From contig NZ_BMIV01000003.1 of NCBI RefSeq assembly GCF_014642735.1, positions 241,846 to 305,845 on the forward strand: a DNA stretch of 64,000 bases, given 5' to 3'. Source of the stretch: Paracoccus acridae (GTDB lineage Bacteria > Pseudomonadota > Alphaproteobacteria > Rhodobacterales > Rhodobacteraceae). The notes under the pieces are model-generated. The model ran no database searches and was not told where the DNA came from. It saw only the letters and a program-made list of their open reading frames with translations. Shown here one piece after another: positions 62,755 through 64,000 of this stretch. Numbering within the stretch: the stretch's first letter is position 1; every line of letters begins with the position of its first letter. The translations under genes and the position numbers were made by a program.

Positions 62755-62780
62755 AAGACCGCGCTTCGGCGCGGTCTTTT
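62755..62780 (+). terminator. Intrinsic terminator with TTCG tetraloop
   Basis: AAGACCGCGC-TTCG-GCGCGGTCTT, a perfect ten-base stem followed by TT, 37 bases after the flavoprotein stop and 17 before the convergent hslV stop. The A run on the far side lets it serve hslV as well. Confidence 0.85.
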
Positions 62781-62796
62781 GCCGTTCTGCCGCAGC

Positions 62797-63354
62797 CTAG
62801 CCCGCCAGGGTTTCGACCGTCAGCTTGCCGTTGGTATAGACGCAGATGTCCGCGGCGATCGCCATGGCCCGGCGGGCCACGTCTTCCGCATCCAGATCCG
62901 TTTCCATAAGCCCCCGCGCGGCGGCCAGGGCGAAGTTCCCGCCCGATCCGATGGCGGCCACGTCATGTTCGGGTTCCAGCACGTCGCCCGCGCCCGTCAC
63001 GACATACAGGCCCTGCCCGTCGGTGACGATCAGCATGGCTTCCAGGTTGCGCAGGTATTTGTCCATGCGCCAGTCCTTGGCCAGATCGACGCAGGCGCGC
63101 TGCAACTGGCCCGGCGCGGATTCCAGCTTCTTTTCCAGCCGTTCCAGCAGGGTGAAGGCATCGGCGGTCGATCCGGCGAAGCCCACCACCACGTCGCGCC
63201 CGCCCGGCGACAGGCGACGCACCTTGCGGGCCGTGCCCTTCATCACCGTCTGTCCGACGCTGACCTGACCGTCGCCCGCGACCACCACCTTGCCGCCGCG
63301 CCGCACCGCCAGGATCGTGGTGCCGTGCCAGCCGGGAAACCTGTCATCCGCCAT
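62797..63354 (-). CDS. hslV: ATP-dependent protease peptidase subunit HslV
   Basis: 185 residues. [37 protein letters not shown] is the N-terminal signature. The catalytic threonine is expected at T12 or T13 after removal of about 11 residues, as in alphaproteobacterial Hsl[60 protein letters not shown] and [18 protein letters not shown] follow. It forms the proteolytic chamber served by HslU, whose gene lies 1.3 kb away on the same strand. Confidence 0.97.
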   Translation of the reverse strand: MADDRFPGWHGTTILAVRRGGKVVVAGDGQVSVGQTVMKGTARKVRRLSPGGRDVVVGFAGSTADAFTLLERLEKKLESAPGQLQRACVDLAKDWRMDKYLRNLEAMLIVTDGQGLYVVTGAGDVLEPEHDVAAIGSGGNFALAAARGLMETDLDAEDVARRAMAIAADICVYTNGKLTVETLAG

Positions 63355-63379
63355 AAGAAGTTCCTTCCATTTCGGCTTG

Positions 63380-63409
63380 CAGATATGGGCAGGGCCACCG
63401 CCTTGCAAC
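63380..63409 (-). promoter_or_regulatory. RpoH-like promoter of hslV
   Basis: Minus strand: GTTG (63409-63406), 16 bases, CCCATATCTG (63389-63380). Nine of ten positions fit CYTATNTNNG, and the spacing equals that of the hslU element. It lies 26 bases before the hslV start. Confidence 0.45.
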
Positions 63410-63450
63410 CCATGGCCCCATTGCCCTGCCTGCGACCGCTTCAAGCCATG

Positions 63451-63481
63451 AAAAAGGGCGGCGGCCCGCAGGCCGCCGCCC
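63451..63481 (-). terminator. Intrinsic terminator of trxA
   Basis: GGGCGGCGGCC (63456-63466), loop CGCA, perfect complement (63471-63481). On the minus strand the stem is followed by TTTTT (63455-63451). It is 20 bases after the trxA stop and isolates trxA from hslV. Confidence 0.9.
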
Positions 63482-63500
63482 CTCGGCTGTCGGGACGCGA

Positions 63501-63821
63501 TCAGATCGATTCGTCGATCCAGCTTTTCAGCGCAGCCTTGGGGGCGGCGCCCATGCGGTTCGACACGACCTCGCCGCCCTTGAACATGAACAGGGCCGGG
63601 ATGCCGCGCACGCCAAGGGCTGCGGCCTGTTCCTGGTTCTCGTCGATGTTGACCTTCACGATCTTGACCTTGCCCGCATATTCCTCGGACAATTCCTCCA
63701 GCGCGGGGCCGATCTGCTTGCAGGGTCCGCACCATTCCGCCCAGAAATCCACGATCACGGGGGTATCGGACTGCCGGACTTCGGCGTCGAACTGGCTGTC
63801 GGTGACGGGCTGGGTGGCCAT
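63501..63821 (-). CDS. trxA: Thioredoxin
   Basis: 106 residues with the active site [13 protein letters not shown] (C31, C34), the cis-proline loop [17 protein letters not shown] and [22 protein letters not shown] precedes the ATG. It reduces disulfides in ribonucleotide reductase and other cytosolic targets. It follows the addA end by 59 bases on the same strand, an order common in Rhodobacterales. Confidence 0.97.
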   Translation of the reverse strand: MATQPVTDSQFDAEVRQSDTPVIVDFWAEWCGPCKQIGPALEELSEEYAGKVKIVKVNIDENQEQAAALGVRGIPALFMFKGGEVVSNRMGAAPKAALKSWIDESI

Positions 63822-63880
63822 GGGAAACGCTCCTTCAGGGATGGCGCCGACGGGATGCGGCGAAAACTGTCACCCAACAG

Positions 63881-64000
63881 CTATGAAGCCATGGCCCCCC
63901 GGTCAAGGGCCGGGTCAAGCGCGGCCATCGTCCGGTCCAGCACCGGATCGGGGATCGCCATCAGGCTGCGCGCGGCGGTCCACAGGATCGCCAGCTCGAC
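63881..64000 (-). CDS. addA: C-terminal end of a protein, probably helicase-nuclease AddA
   Basis: The last 39 residues read VELAILWTAARSLMAIPDPVLDRTMAAL and so on to a TAG at 63881; the rest lies beyond the right edge. E/V-L-A-I-L-W-T-A-x-x-L-M-x-I/L-P is how alphaproteobacterial AddA proteins end, and addA upstream of trxA is the usual order. AddAB repairs double-strand breaks. The call rests on 39 residues plus context. Confidence 0.65.
   Translation of the reverse strand, partial: VELAILWTAARSLMAIPDPVLDRTMAALDPALDRGAMAS

Overview
The window is high-GC, very densely packed DNA from an alphaproteobacterium, most likely a Rhodobacterales member of the Paracoccus/Rhodobacter group. This rests on the regB / senC-regA-hvrA redox-regulation block, an addA-trxA pair at the right edge, secB-fxsA facing a Tim44-type gene, many ATGA/GTGA/TGATG start-stop overlaps, and a strong TRAP, Liv-type and oxidative carbon-metabolism content. 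No rRNA, tRNA, CRISPR array, insertion sequence or phage gene was recognised.

Layout. 1-0.7 kb: the start of an SLC13-type permease running off the left edge, then a decayed katG fragment. 0.7-16.4 kb: an iron island with two siderophore uptake systems. The first is a FepBDGC-type ABC operon divergent from a TonB-dependent receptor, with an AraC-type regulator and a siderophore-interacting flavoprotein. The second is a receptor-fhuD-fhuB-fhuC operon that ends in a half-size ABC exporter-fold protein. 16.4-22.4 kb: glycolate oxidase glcDEF, a divergent FadR/GntR regulator and a MOFRL glycerate kinase, giving a glycolate-to-phosphoglycerate route. 22.7-32.4 kb: a Crp/Fnr regulator, then a branched-chain-type ABC operon (livG, acyl-CoA ligase, livH, livM, livK, livF, PaaK-like ligase) with a divergent LysR gene. 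32.3-34.2 kb: an animal-type heme peroxidase with an AT-rich upstream region.

34.4-42.4 kb: a tightly coupled catabolic operon of unknown substrate (fused TRAP permease, DctP, IclR regulator, SCP2-type thiolase, acyl-CoA ligase, a tandem PPC/DUF296 protein and an SDR dehydrogenase). 42.7-51.0 kb: a ycsF/kip-like cluster (PxpA, DUF1445 hydro-lyase, fused PxpB-PxpC, fused biotin carboxylase-BCCP) flanked by two divergent Nramp-related transporters and a GntR regulator. Taken together its carboxylase parts match the domains of urea carboxylase distributed over separate polypeptides. 51.0-64.0 kb: mostly housekeeping: a PAS-only protein, regB, senC, regA, hvrA, an HD hydrolase, secB, fxsA, timA, smr, a lipoprotein hydrolase, hslU and hslV (separated by two opposite-strand genes but with matching RpoH-like promoters), trxA and the end of addA.

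The best candidates for undescribed biology are the TRAP/PPC/thiolase operon and the split urea-carboxylase-like 5-oxoproline cluster. All functions are inferred by reading the translated sequence; no database search was run.
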